In this document: positions 10,800-21,058 of the stretch, piece after piece
Layout: every line of letters begins with the position of its first letter
Numbering within the stretch: position 1 is the stretch's first letter
DNA from: Immersiella caudata
Taxonomy: Eukaryota; Ascomycota; Sordariomycetes; Sordariales; Lasiosphaeriaceae
Length of the DNA: 64,000 nt
Direction of reading: 5' to 3'
Assembly: GCA_030512335.1 (NCBI GenBank)
Contig: JAULSU010000004.1
Span: 4,836,001 to 4,900,000 of the forward strand
The notes under the pieces: model-generated
Seen by the model: only the letters and a program-made list of their open reading frames with translations
Database searches by the model: none
Told to the model about the DNA's origin: nothing
Made by a program: the position numbers and the translations under genes

Positions 10800-12028
10800 A
10801 TGGACAATGCCAACACCACCGACGGGTTGTTGACTGCAGTCACAGTCTCAACCTCCACCACACCAACACTTCCACCCCCTTCCAGCGGTCCCGCCCTCCC
10901 CTTGAATCCCGAAGCCGACGTGCTCCCTGCCATCTGCTTCTCAACCTGCGGTTCGTCCCCCTCCTCTTTCTTACCTGGCATGAACCACCCAACCACTCAC
11001 TTTTTTCTCCTTTTTCTCTGTTTCTCTTTTTCTCTGTTTCTCTTTTTCTCTTTTTCTCTTTTTCTCTTTTTCCCTTCTGCGAGACTAACCCACTTCCAGA
11101 CACAGCCTACAACCTAGCAACCTCAACCGGCCTCACCCCGCCCCTCTGCTCTCCCTCCTCCCCCTTCTCCATATCCTTCACCTCCTGCACAACCTGCATA
11201 GACACCCACTCCCCCTCCCCCGCCGCTGTTTTAAACAGCTACATAACCCCCCGCTTCGCCGCCTACATAAACTACTGCGCCATCTCCTTCTCCCAACCCC
11301 TCATCGGCTCCACCGCCACCACCGTCCCCGTCGTAGCCGTCACCGAGTTCGCCTCTGTCGAATCAAAATGGAGCAGCGTCGCCGCGGCGATTTCGTCGTC
11401 GGGGGGGAATTTTCTGGTTCCGACGGAGCTGATGACGGTGATTACGGAGACGAGGACGTGGAGGAGTACGCAGGGGGATGGGAGGGTGGTTAGTGGGGAG
11501 GAGACGAGGACGATGACGGTGCCGGATTGGGGGGCGTGGGATTATACGCCGCCGGTGCCGCCGGCGCGGACGGGGACGAGTACGACGAGTAGTGGGGGCG
11601 TTGGTAATGATAATGGGGGGACAGGGGGGTTAGGGCTGGGTGTGGAGGGGATGGAGGGGAGGGGAGGGAGGGATATGGCGTGGGTGGCAGGACCGGTGGT
11701 GGGGTGTTTGGTGGGGATTGGGATGGTTGGGGTTGGGCTTTGGGTTTGGATGAGGAGGAGGAGGAGGGACAAGGAGAGGATGGAGAAGGGGACAAGTGGG
11801 GGGGACGAGTTTGGGAAGGCGCAGTTGCACTCGGAGTGTGTGGAGCGGCCGATGACGCCGAGAGAGATGGATGGGGGGAGGAAGACGTTTTGGCAGATGG
11901 ATGAGATGGCGGCGAATGAGATTCCTGCGGCCGAGTTGCCAGGAGATGAGGGGTTTTGGGTTGGGGATGAGAAGAAGAAGCTTAGGCCGGAGAGTGGGAG
12001 TACGTTTTCGAGTATTTCCAAGAGGTGA
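10800..12028 (+). CDS. Single-pass membrane glycoprotein with Cys-rich ectodomain, 359 aa
   Basis: Exon 1 (10800-10950) and exon 2 (11100-12028) join across a 149-bp intron. The junction gives ICFSTCD-TAYNLATSTG followed by CSPSSPFSISFTSCTTCID, a cysteine pattern found in many fungal surface proteins. A Thr/Ser/Gly-rich stretch follows, then one membrane helix (about residues 244-268, AWVAGPVVGCLVGIGMVGVG) capped by a run of arginines and a cytoplasmic tail of about 90 residues. No clear N-terminal signal peptide is seen, so either the helix acts as a signal anchor or the start is further upstream. The intron carries long CTTTTT-type pyrimidine repeats (about 11007-11075). The exon 2 coding strand switches from C-rich to G-rich at about 11390. 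Related proteins are called glycoprotein X-like or stress-sensor-like; function is not known. Confidence 0.75.
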
Positions 12029-12339
12029 CTTGGGGGAAATAATGAATAATGATATGACAAGTTCACCAGGGCACGTTTGCGTGGGAGTGAAGTTTCAAGA
12101 TGCAGTCAATTCGATGATGACTAGCTAGGGATAGAAGACGATCCCCTTACTCTGGAGACACCCCATTCCTCCGGCATTCCGCTCCAATAGCTGCTGCGGG
12201 ATAAAGTACTCAAAGCAAGCAAATAAAAACAAAAAGTATGACGTATTCGGTATCGGAGCTATGCCCCGCCGACTCATAAACTCCACTGCTGTGTAAGATG
12301 ATATCCCCTCACTCCTCAACCATAAGTCACCAACTTCGG

Positions 12340-13476
12340 TTAGTTCCAGCCGTGATACTCCCCCGCAATATGAATCGACTTGGTGAAAGAAGTGTTGACG
12401 CCAAACGAGATCCACCCAAGCAGGCCATCCTTGACATCATTGCCGTTGAGGTAGACGTAGTTGACAAAGGGATCGCTTCCATGGCCCATGGCCGCTTGGA
12501 GGATTCCGTCGTCCGTGTTGAGGAGGAGGGCCTGTTGGTTGGTGTTGTATGGCCACTGCTGCTCAACCTCATCGATGAGGCCCTGATCAAAGAAGATCTG
12601 ACCGTTGTGGTATGCGTTGTTGTCGTGAATTGTGTGGTTCTGAAGGGCGGTCGCATTGACGTGCACCATGACGTGAATGTGGGGAGCGCGACCGGGATAG
12701 TGTCCGGGGAACAGGGTGTGGAATTGAACGATGCCGTCTTCGGTGCTGTTCTGGATGCCGCGAAGCCATGACTTTTTCGCGTTGGTCTTGTCATTAGAAT
12801 TTCCATCACCCTCAGCGACAATGCCTCCATAGACGCCCGTTGAGTTGGCCTCTGTCCCTTGCTTAGCAGCGGCTCGACAAGAAAGATGTGGGTGAGAGGG
12901 GACAAAGGAGATGACTCACGCCAGACTTCAACGTAAACGCCGGGCACAGGGTCACAAGTCTCGGTATTGAGAACTTGGATGTCCAGGAGTAGCTCGACTC
13001 CTTGCTGGGTCTCGACGAGGTACTTGCGAATGGATTCTCCGGCAACATAGTACGGGCCTTCGATAACCTCAGGCGCCAGGACGCAGCTGGCATTCGAACC
13101 AAAGATCTCGCTGGCAGGAGTGTCCGAGGTGTGGCCAGCATCTGACTTGTGCGACTTATCAATCGGCTCATCGTCACGAGCTGCAAGAGCGTGAGCATTT
13201 CTCACTGAATCATTCAGGTAGTCAGCAGTCAGCGGACGACTCACCAACGAGACCGCGCTTCTTCATCAGCGACGCGGCGAGCTCGGTGAGACGGACAATG
13301 GAGCGAGCCTCCAAAGCACTGCCTTTGATCTTGTCAATGCAGTGGCCGAGCGAGCGATGTGAAAACTGCATGAGCGTTACCTCATAGTCGGCAACTTCTT
13401 TGGCAATGTCCTCGCCCGGATGGGCCGTCACGGGTCCAAAGGCCAGGGTGCCCACAAACAGGGCAGCGATGCGCAT
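12340..13476 (-). CDS. Secreted intradiol ring-cleavage dioxygenase, 342 aa
   Basis: Three exons (13476-13245, 13204-12920, 12851-12340) with introns of 40 and 68 bp. The product starts with a signal peptide (MRIAALFVGTLAFGPVTA). The intradiol core begins at EVIEGPYYVAGES (Tyr 129/130) and the second half has FPGHYPGRAPHIHVMVH. Together these give the non-haem Fe(III) ligands Tyr, Tyr (224), His (230) and His (232). Enzymes of this fungal secreted subgroup open catechol- or hydroquinone-type rings outside the cell, in lignin or plant-phenolic breakdown; the substrate here is not known. The segment VYVEVW-QANSTGVYGG across the second splice matches the family and decides the acceptor at 12852. 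A TATTTAAG element sits about 155 bp upstream of the ATG (about 13630). Transcription away from the gene at 14404 is not shared. Confidence 0.9.
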
Positions 13477-14403
13477 GGTGACTGGAGACTCTTGATTGGT
13501 TGGGTGGGTAGTGAATAGTTGGGATAACCGGGATTTGGGATGAATGTTGTTGTGAGTGAACGGAATTGGGAAGGTGAAAGTGGTTGTATGGTGGGAGAGA
13601 GAGGTGCGGGCAGGGGGAATAGAGCCACTTAAATATTTTCGAATTGTGCGCTCTCAATCACTCACACCCTGATCAAGCACAAAGTCACCGACCTACTTTG
13701 ACGGAAGGGACGACGTTCTGAGAGAACTACTGATTTAGAGGGGCGCGTTTAGTCGTGGCTTTAGACCCGTTGCTTGACGCGTTTTCTCGTTCCTCTTCAC
13801 AGGGAATTGCTGAGGCTCTGGTCAGCTCTGGGAAGTGATGACGATAGTTGGAGCTCAGCTGAGAATCTCCTGTCCACGATCAAGCTACTCACGTATACTT
13901 GCCTATCCACCTGTAGGTCAAGGTATTCACGGGGGATTATTTGACCTGGCTGTCTCATCCCGAGCAGTAGCCTCAGTGCCGGCAACCAGAGGTGGCGAAC
14001 CGGCCGGGATATGCCATTTGGTGGGTTGCAGTAAAGTGGCAACCATTAAGAAGTTTTGATTGGACGCTAGAGACAACCATATCTACCTCTCAATCGAATA
14101 TCTCTAGTGTTCTGACCCAGTGGGGGGGGGCGGGTGGCGAGAAGATTAAGTTGAGCTGTGTGATTGAGGGAAAGGTGGACCAAGAAGGGGGTTCAGCGTG
14201 ATTGGCTTCCTTAACAAGTCCTTAACAAGTACCTAGGTGAAGTTGCGGACCGCAGTGAGGAAACTTCAAGTTGGCTATCTGCGTTGGTTAATGACCCTAT
14301 ATTCGGACGCCACAAAAGGCCTGAAGCCAGCCGAGGAGATATAATCTGAAGAGACAGAGGTAGCCGGACATCCAAAGCAGCACAAGCTATCACAACAACA
14401 TGA
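13477..14403. other. Intergenic; no gene seen
   Basis: Contains the promoter of the dioxygenase gene and a small CCTTAACAAGT tandem duplication near 14209-14230. No coding sequence supported. Confidence 0.5.
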
Positions 14404-15351
14404 CTACAGCCCAAGAACCTTGGAAACATCCTCCTCAATCATCCCACCTCCACTCGGAGCAACCGTTCCCACCATCTTCGGCACAGCCAACCCCTCCCTC
14501 CCCAACAACTCTTCCATCTTCTCCACCTTCAAATCTTCCCTCCCCGTAACCTCACAAACCTCATCCACCAATTTCCCCAACTTATCCCTCACCTCCTCCC
14601 CCGTCATCCCTCTCGTTCCCTCTTGAACCCCCCAATGATCCCAAAGGAGCATCTCCTTCTTTCCCAGCCACGCCAAATCGTGCAGCACATTATGCGCCAG
14701 GTAATGCCACCCCTTCAAAAAATCCGGCATCCACTCTCCCGGAGCAACCCCGAACCTCTTTGCATCCACCATGCCGTCTCTTGCTGTCTTCCACGCCTGC
14801 GGCGCGGTCATGAAGTCCACACCGGGTCTTAAGCCCAAGAAATCCACATCGTCACCCTCGTCTCTCGACGACTCGCTAGCCATGGTCTCCACCATCTTCC
14901 AACGCTGTGACTCGGCGTCGTAGACCTCGACGACGACGTGGTCGAGCCAGAAAGGATCGGTGGGATCCTTGTCAGAGACGAATCCGACTCTGCCGCGGGC
15001 GGAGATACCTTTGGCCCGCGCGAGGGTTAGGAAGAGGAGAGCGGTGTCACGGGAGCAGCCGACGACCCTGTCGATAGGGTCCCGCGGGATGGAGAGGGAA
15101 GGGGAGGAGCCGCGGGAGAGGAGGGTGGATAGAATGGAGGAGGCGTAGCGGAGGGATTTCTCGGCGGTGCGGGAGGTGGGGATGTCGGAATTGGGAGAGG
15201 GGGAGTCGACGTTAGTAAAATGGTAGATTGCGTTTGTGGTTGCGGTGCGGAGGGAGGAGAGGTCAGGAGAGAGGTTGGCGATGGCGGTGGTGGTGAGGGG
15301 GTCGGTTCCCGGGGAGGAGACGGGGCTTTGGGCGGTCCAGTAGGAGGCCAT
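14404..15351 (-). CDS. Transglutaminase-like (TGc) domain protein, 315 aa, single exon
   Basis: The ATG at 15351 lies in ATCATGGCC context; the frame is open 40 codons further upstream but without a better start. The core contains DRVVGCSRDTALLFLTLARA (Cys 99), then WLDHVVVEVYD (His 138, Asp 145), the Cys-His-Asp order of transglutaminase-like cysteine proteases and peptide-modifying enzymes. No signal peptide or membrane segment, so probably cytosolic. The C-terminal 120 residues are helical and charged. Bacterial and fungal proteins of this type are poorly characterised, and peptidase or amidase activity is only inferred. The coding strand is C-rich in the 5' half and G-rich in the 3' half. 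Confidence 0.8.
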   Translation of the reverse strand: MASYWTAQSPVSSPGTDPLTTTAIANLSPDLSSLRTATTNAIYHFTNVDSPSPNSDIPTSRTAEKSLRYASSILSTLLSRGSSPSLSIPRDPIDRVVGCSRDTALLFLTLARAKGISARGRVGFVSDKDPTDPFWLDHVVVEVYDAESQRWKMVETMASESSRDEGDDVDFLGLRPGVDFMTAPQAWKTARDGMVDAKRFGVAPGEWMPDFLKGWHYLAHNVLHDLAWLGKKEMLLWDHWGVQEGTRGMTGEEVRDKLGKLVDEVCEVTGREDLKVEKMEELLGREGLAVPKMVGTVAPSGGGMIEEDVSKVLGL

Positions 15352-16787
15352 GATTGGTATTGGTGTTGGTTGGTGTCTGGGGTTTGTTGAGGTGGGAGAA
15401 AAAAATGCAGCAGGGTTGGTGAAGGGAATGGGGAACTTCTGGGCTGATATAGCCTTAGGCGATCCCCCCAAACGTCTTTTGTCCAGTGCGTGGCTGTTTG
15501 ATCGTCGACAATATGCGTGTCTCGTTGCTGCTGTTCTCAGCCGTCGGAGTACATGTTTTCGGTTGGCAACTATCAGCCAATCACTCGGCTCGACAGATGT
15601 TTCCAGAGTAGCTTTCCACGACAGGTCGGCCAGTCAAATCTCATGGCGCTCGGGTAAAGACGCTGCCTTCTGAGCCGACTTGCGTTCGGTGATACGAGTA
15701 TTGCCGAGATGTTGGGGCCGTAGGAGTTTTCATCGAGTCAATTACTAGGTAGGTCCACCGGATGGCCTGCGGACGACGTGCTGGTCAACTCCCGCAGGGG
15801 GCGTCATTGTTGACAGAACCCAACCGACGGGCAATCTGTCGTACTAGCTACGTGGCAAAATCGAGCCAGCTCATCGAGTGCCGAACAATTGAGGCCGTCC
15901 CAAGTGTGTCGGATTCGGAGTTTGAAGGGTGTGGAGAGGCTAAGGATGGCGGTAATGAGGATCCTGGATTGGGGAAGAGAATGATCGCTAGTGGAAGAAA
16001 TGGAAACTCTCACTCGGAGGCCTGTTTTCAGAACACTGAAAGGGGGCATCTCTCGCGCCACTTGAGGTGCTGCTGTCTGTTCATTGTCCCTCGATGTTCC
16101 TTCCTTCGATCCTGGCGCGAAAGGCGAAGACGTGCCCTGGAATCATGATAGCTACGGCCGATGCAACAGCCGGTGAGCTCAAAACTTCGTCAGGAAATGC
16201 TGTAGCTACGTTAGGCTGTTCGCGAACTGGAGGGCAAGCTGGGTAGGCGGGCAGCTCGAAGATGCGCCCATTTGAGGCCGGGGCTCTGCTTCGATTGCGC
16301 CCTTCAGCGAGGTTCACCCGCGCAGCAAGATGCAGCTTTGGACTCGGCTCATTGCATGTGCGAAGAGTATCATGGAAATTTGGTGATGTTTTGATTTCTC
16401 GAGGATCTAGAGCCCAAGGAGAGGGGTTTGCGAGGCTGCATGTAAAACTGGAAGAGGAAAACTCGAAGAATCATTCTAGATGGGCTCGACGGTGCATCTG
16501 CCTTGTCTCACCCTCAGCGCTCAGGGGAGCAACTGATGTGGGGTTGCAGAAGCGGGAGGGTGCGGCATCGGGTGGGGTGTCTGGTACTCTGGTAGGGTTG
16601 CACCTTCCCGGTTCTCTCACCCGCCCCCACCGGAACAAAGATAGGATCAATCTTCATTGCGCTTTCTCGACACAAAGACTGGACGACTTTCCTCCTGCCA
16701 CGGAATCATAGTCACCTTGCCGCACTCCCCTGCCGACATACACAAAACCCGGCCAACCTTGTGTCTCTCCCCTTGACTGTCGCGACC
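15352..16787. other. 1.4 kb without a recognisable gene
   Basis: Several 70-150-codon open frames exist on both strands, but none has a start context, splice pattern or motif I could support. Confidence 0.45.
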
Positions 16788-17401
16788 ATGGCATTGTCTG
16801 GCAATCTGTCTCGCCCCAAGCGGTTCATCACCACGCACGACGAGGAGGGCAAAGCCATCATCGACTCCACACTCCCCGAGGACCTCCCGTTCACCGAAGT
16901 TCCGAGCAAGGTCGTCAATCTCTCCACCTGCTACGTCACCGAGGGATTTCCCACCGTCCTCGAGGATGGGAAGGATGTCGCTGTTTACCAGCAGCACCTG
17001 GCCGATCCGCCAGGATTGACCGTCTCCAACGGAACAGTCATCCGCTACGTCGACATCCGGCCGGGCGCCGAGCCCCTCATGCATCGTACCGTCAGCCTGG
17101 ACTACGGCGTGGTCGTGGAGGGCGAGGTTGAATTGATCCTCGACTCGGGAGAGACACGCATCTTGCGGCGCGGCGACATGTGCGTCCAGCGAGCCACGAT
17201 GCACGCTTGGAGAAACGTCAGTGAGTCTTGAGTCTGCTTCTGGCTGCCCAATGCTCAGCGCTGACCCCTCCCCTTTTTTAAGGTAGCACGGAATGGGCTC
17301 GGGTGCTTTTCGTCCTGCAACCGGTCCAGCCGCATGTTGTCGCTGGAAAGGAGGTGACAGAGGAGCTTGGCAAGATTGACGGTATCAGACCTTCGACTTG
17401 A
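16788..17401 (+). CDS. Small cupin-domain protein, 183 aa
   Basis: Exon 1 (16788-17220) and exon 2 (17283-17401) flank a 62-bp intron (GTGAGT..TTAAG). The start is the ATG in ACCATGGCA. The product has the beta-barrel core HRTVSLDYGVVVEGEVELIL, then LRRGDMCVQRATMHAWRN, and finally STEWARVLFVLQPV, which matches the single-domain cupin seen across filamentous fungi. The usual metal-binding set is partly present (His in MHRTVS, His in MHAWRN). No signal peptide. Such proteins sit in oxidoreductase or isomerase contexts and some lie in aromatic or polyketide pathways, but the neighbours here give no pathway. Confidence 0.85.
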
Positions 17402-18393
17402 GTACAAATTGATGATGGTATTTTTGCTCGGGGGCTGGGCCACTGGGGCCTGGGGATTTCTTTACACCGAATGAGCAGCATGTGTCAACGACACAAGCCA
17501 AACCCGGTTACGGGCAGCGCCAAGGGTGCAAATCGATGCAGACTAAAATCCCATATCACAGCGGCTGCCAGTGACCGTGGCACGTGGTGGAAGAAATACC
17601 TGCAATTTTTGCCCCGCTTTAGGTGGCTTTCAAGGACGTTTTAGGGGGGTTCAGCACTGATATTGATTGCAACCATTTCTTCTGGCTCGTGAATGGCTCA
17701 ATCCACGAGGTGGTCACTCGGTCCATGCCTGTCCCTGAACCAAAACGACCCCGACCACCGTTCTGGGCCGCCCACATGCGGACGGTCCCCTTGGCTCGTT
17801 CGCTGAACCCTGCAGGAGTCTTGTCACTGTCGATCGTGTCAGCTCCGGCATCTTGGCATTTACCCCACATTCCGGGGTGGGTGCCGACACCGAGTTCCTG
17901 GTTCCCCTCAGTCTAGCGCAGTCTCGCGCCTGGCTTCCCAGCAGCAACGAACACTTCTTTCAAATACAGATTTAGATTTCTCATGCCTTTGACGTCACAC
18001 CTCTCAGTGTTGAGACGGTGACGATGTCCCCGAACTTGCGGCGCTCGGTGTTGAAGCACAAAGATGAGCTAGTCTCGACCTCTTGATGCTCGGTCCCCAT
18101 CGCAGCGAACGCTGAAGGGTCTCGAATGAACCCTCCGCAAAAATGCTGTCGCGCTAGGGTATCGTGGCGTTCTTGGAGATGCAGAAAACCACTCATTCGA
18201 CCAAGATCCGTTCACCGCATGGTCCGAGCCCTTCACACCCAATACCCTGTGGTGCGCCACGTTGCCCTGTGCCGACCGTGTTCGAGGTCCCGGAAATGTG
18301 ACCCCGGCACGCTTCTCTCTCTTCATAAGGCGTGCACTCCTATAGAAACTACTGCGAACGCACAGCTCGAACATCCCCACTGGGAGTGCCACC
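17402..18393. other. Intergenic, about 1 kb; no gene seen
   Basis: No coding sequence supported. The part next to 18394 is the likely promoter and leader of the rhodopsin-domain gene. Confidence 0.5.
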
Positions 18394-19776
18394 ATGTCTT
18401 CCAACTCAACCTTCCCCGGCGATGCCGGCCCGCCCTTCGGCCCTGGTGGGCCTGCTCTGGACACGTCAACACAGCAGACCGGAATCATCGTCTCGTGGGC
18501 GGTGATGACGGTCTTCGCGACCATCGCAGTCGGCCTGCGTTTCTACACACGTCGCTTCATCCTTCGTGTTCTAGGCGTCGAGGACTGGCTGATTCTCGCC
18601 GCCATGGTATGTTCACCCGTCCCCAGCCCCTTTTTACATTATAACGCGCCCAGCTAACTCTTTGCGTTCAAAGATTATGGGAATTGGCTCATGCATTGGG
18701 TTCATCCGCCGTAAGTTCCAGGAGCTCACCTCAACCATCCCAGCTTAAGGAACTCACAGAGGCCGCCTTCCAGAAACTTTCTCCAGCCTAGGACACCACA
18801 TCTGGACACTCACTCCAGACCAGATTATCCAGGGGAACATGGTGGGTCCAGCGAACCCCTAATATCAACATTCACAGTTTATTGATCATCTGCTTGGGCT
18901 CTCAGGAAAATTGGTACAGCTTCATGTTCTACAAAACGAGCCTCGCCTGTACCAAGATGTCCATCCTCTTCCTCTATCTGCGCATCATGCCGCACGGCCT
19001 TATTCGATACGCCAACTTTGCTGTCATGGCCATCATCATGATCTGCAACATCTGGGTCTTGGTCAGCGATTTTGTCGGATGCACCCCTCTCGCCAAGACT
19101 TGGGACCCTTCCATCCCTGGAACCTGCTTGCCCATGCTGGCCCTGGCGCTCGGGAGTTCCGTCATGCACATCATCACAGATTTCATCATCTTCGCCCTGC
19201 CTATCCCAATCTTGGTGAAGTTGAAGATGAGTTTCAAGAGGAAGATCTGTCTGGTATTTGTCTTCTCCATTGGCTTCTTGTAGGTTGCCCCATCCCACAC
19301 TCCCTATCGGAGAAACCCAGCTAACCTCGCTGCATCAACCCAGCGTCTGCCTCATTTCCATCATCCGCATCATCTCTATCAGACAGCTCGACTTCAGCGA
19401 CGTCACCTACACCTTCTCCACCGTTGCCTACTGGGGCGCAGTCGAAGTCAACCTCGCCATCATCTGCGCCTGCCTCACCACACTGAAGCCTCTCCTCGTG
19501 CATGTCTTCCCTGGCATCCTCGGAACGTCACACGCCATACCCTACTCTCTTGGCCCTTCCATCGTGCACCCCAACGGGGGTGGCGTGAGTATTCAGCGGA
19601 CGACAGTTGTGCAGGCCGAGCAGGGCCGCTTCTCCATGCTTGATGACGAATCTGTCAAATCGACCAAAGCGCTATCGCCAGAGGTATCCTATGAGATGGA
19701 CAGCAAGGCAAAAAAATTGTACACTGTCTGCGTGACGACGCCATCCAAAGCGCATGAGAAGTTGGGGCTGCATTGA
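18394..19776 (+). CDS. Fungal rhodopsin-domain (PTH11-related type) seven-helix membrane protein, 374 aa
   Basis: Five exons: 18394-18606, 18674-18710, 18774-18841, 18906-19279 and 19344-19776, with introns of 67, 63, 64 and 64 bp. All phases agree and the total is divisible by three. Helix 1 is GIIVSWAVMTVFATIAVG followed by LRFYTRR and GVEDWL, the classic start of the family. Then come GHHIWTLTPDQIIQGNM, YKTSLACTKMSILFLYLRI, and a C-terminal block with VAYWGAVEVNLAIICACL and TLKPLL. No CFEM domain or signal peptide, so this is the short class. The cytoplasmic tail is Ser/Thr-rich. Members are plasma-membrane or vacuolar proteins sometimes treated as GPCR-like, but a signalling role here is inference. 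Confidence 0.9.
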
Positions 19777-20418
19777 TGTTTTGGGCGTTTGCTGCGTTGC
19801 TTGATGATCTCAGGGGGTTGCGGGCATTAGATGCCAAGTCGCCGTGATCGTTGACAAGGGGCACGAATCTGTAAAGTAGGGATATGTTTCATTAGCGTTC
19901 AATTTTATGATGACGTGATGGAATAGGATGGGCTTTCTCGGATAGCGCACATGCCGGGCGTCAGGAGCAAACTTGGGATAGGTCTGGGAATGTTAGTCAT
20001 AATGGTATTGTTGTCACACAAAGACATCCAACCAATTTTCCAAGCAGTCAAACACTTGTGACGCGATAAATTGGCGAAAGATAACTCCTCGGAATTTTGG
20101 TCACTTAATATGTCGATTGACCGTGACTGTTCACAGGGCAACAGGCTTGACCCTTGTGTATGCTGTGAATGAGCACTGTCTGGAAGTGTTGCGGGCCGCC
20201 TCACGGTCATCGGAGGCACTCACAGCACAGCAAGAAGATGGCCCAGCTGCTCTTTTAAAACCCTGCGCTGGCTACTGTCTCAAAAGCCTCTCAGTCCCTT
20301 CAAGAGTACGCTCTAATCGGTTATTTGGAGAAAATGGGGCATATAGGCCTCTACCACTTCACTCCTTCCCACGGCGGGCTAACCGCCTCATTCAAGTGTC
20401 GTTGAATAACTTCTATGA

Positions 20419-20921
20419 CGCTCGCGGTGCCGACTGTTCCGAGCTCGCCAACACCGCGATCGCGACGCCTACAAGCAACACACGCCGCCACATCCTACGC
20501 TGTTTGGCGAAGACCATCGACCTCTGGTACAAAAATTACAGGAAGCTATTGTGGAGGGCACAGTTCCGCCGAGCAATCTCGGGTCTGGTAAGTGAACTAT
20601 TCTGCTCTGGGCCCGCTAGACACCGCTTCCCGTGATGATTTGCGTGACTTCTTTGAATCTTCGCCGTATGCTGACATCTAATACTAGCTTGGGACATGGC
20701 GATATCCGTGAGACGGCAAGATAACGAAGTGGCACTGATGGAGATGGTCGGGGAGCTTTTTGAAGCGGTAGAGATGATAATCGCCCATCAGGCCGCCAAT
20801 GAGGATCAGGACCCAGCACAGTAACAATGGCGCCGTGAGCAGTGAGGAGGACTCTGGTTCTGAGTCCGGTGACAATGCTCCGAGCATGGGCGAGACGTAC
20901 TCACGGGAGGAGGACGATTAA
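20419..20921 (+). CDS. Small acidic hypothetical protein, 5' end unresolved
   Basis: Coding character is clear from about 20419: FGEDHRPLVQKLQEAIVEG, ending at a GTAAGT donor (20588). It continues after a CTAATACTAG acceptor (exon from 20688) with WDMAISVRRQDNEVALMEM and GELFEA. A second, 49-bp intron (20768-20816) then leads into SNNGAVSSEEDSGSESGDN and a terminal EEDD before a TAA at 20921. Without that second intron the frame ends at 20824. A TGA at 20416 closes the frame upstream, so the first exon must lie further 5' or begin by a splice I could not place. No family recognised; the acidic serine-rich tail suggests a nuclear or regulatory protein. Confidence 0.45.
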
Positions 20922-21058
20922 GTCGGTGTAGGATCAAGGCGTTCACTTTTCAGGGTCCAATACCTCTGCGGCAGAGGCTCTGCTGCCTAGTGGCAATGAA
21001 AAGAGGTTATTATTCAAGAATGGGGCGTCTACATACCTATCCAAGTCCCAAAAGTGCG

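Noticed and set aside
11490..12066. Pro/Ser-rich minus-strand frames
   Set aside because: Antisense shadows of the G-rich 3' half of the membrane glycoprotein gene; a G-rich coding strand leaves the opposite strand free of stops.
12340..19776. Aromatic or secondary-metabolite gene cluster (dioxygenase, cupin, transglutaminase-like, rhodopsin-type protein)
   Set aside because: No backbone synthase, no pathway-specific regulator, mixed orientation and roughly 1-kb gaps; the families are unrelated in known pathways.
20117..20635. 172-codon plus-strand frame
   Set aside because: It crosses the better-supported exon of the small acidic gene in a different frame and ends inside that gene's intron.
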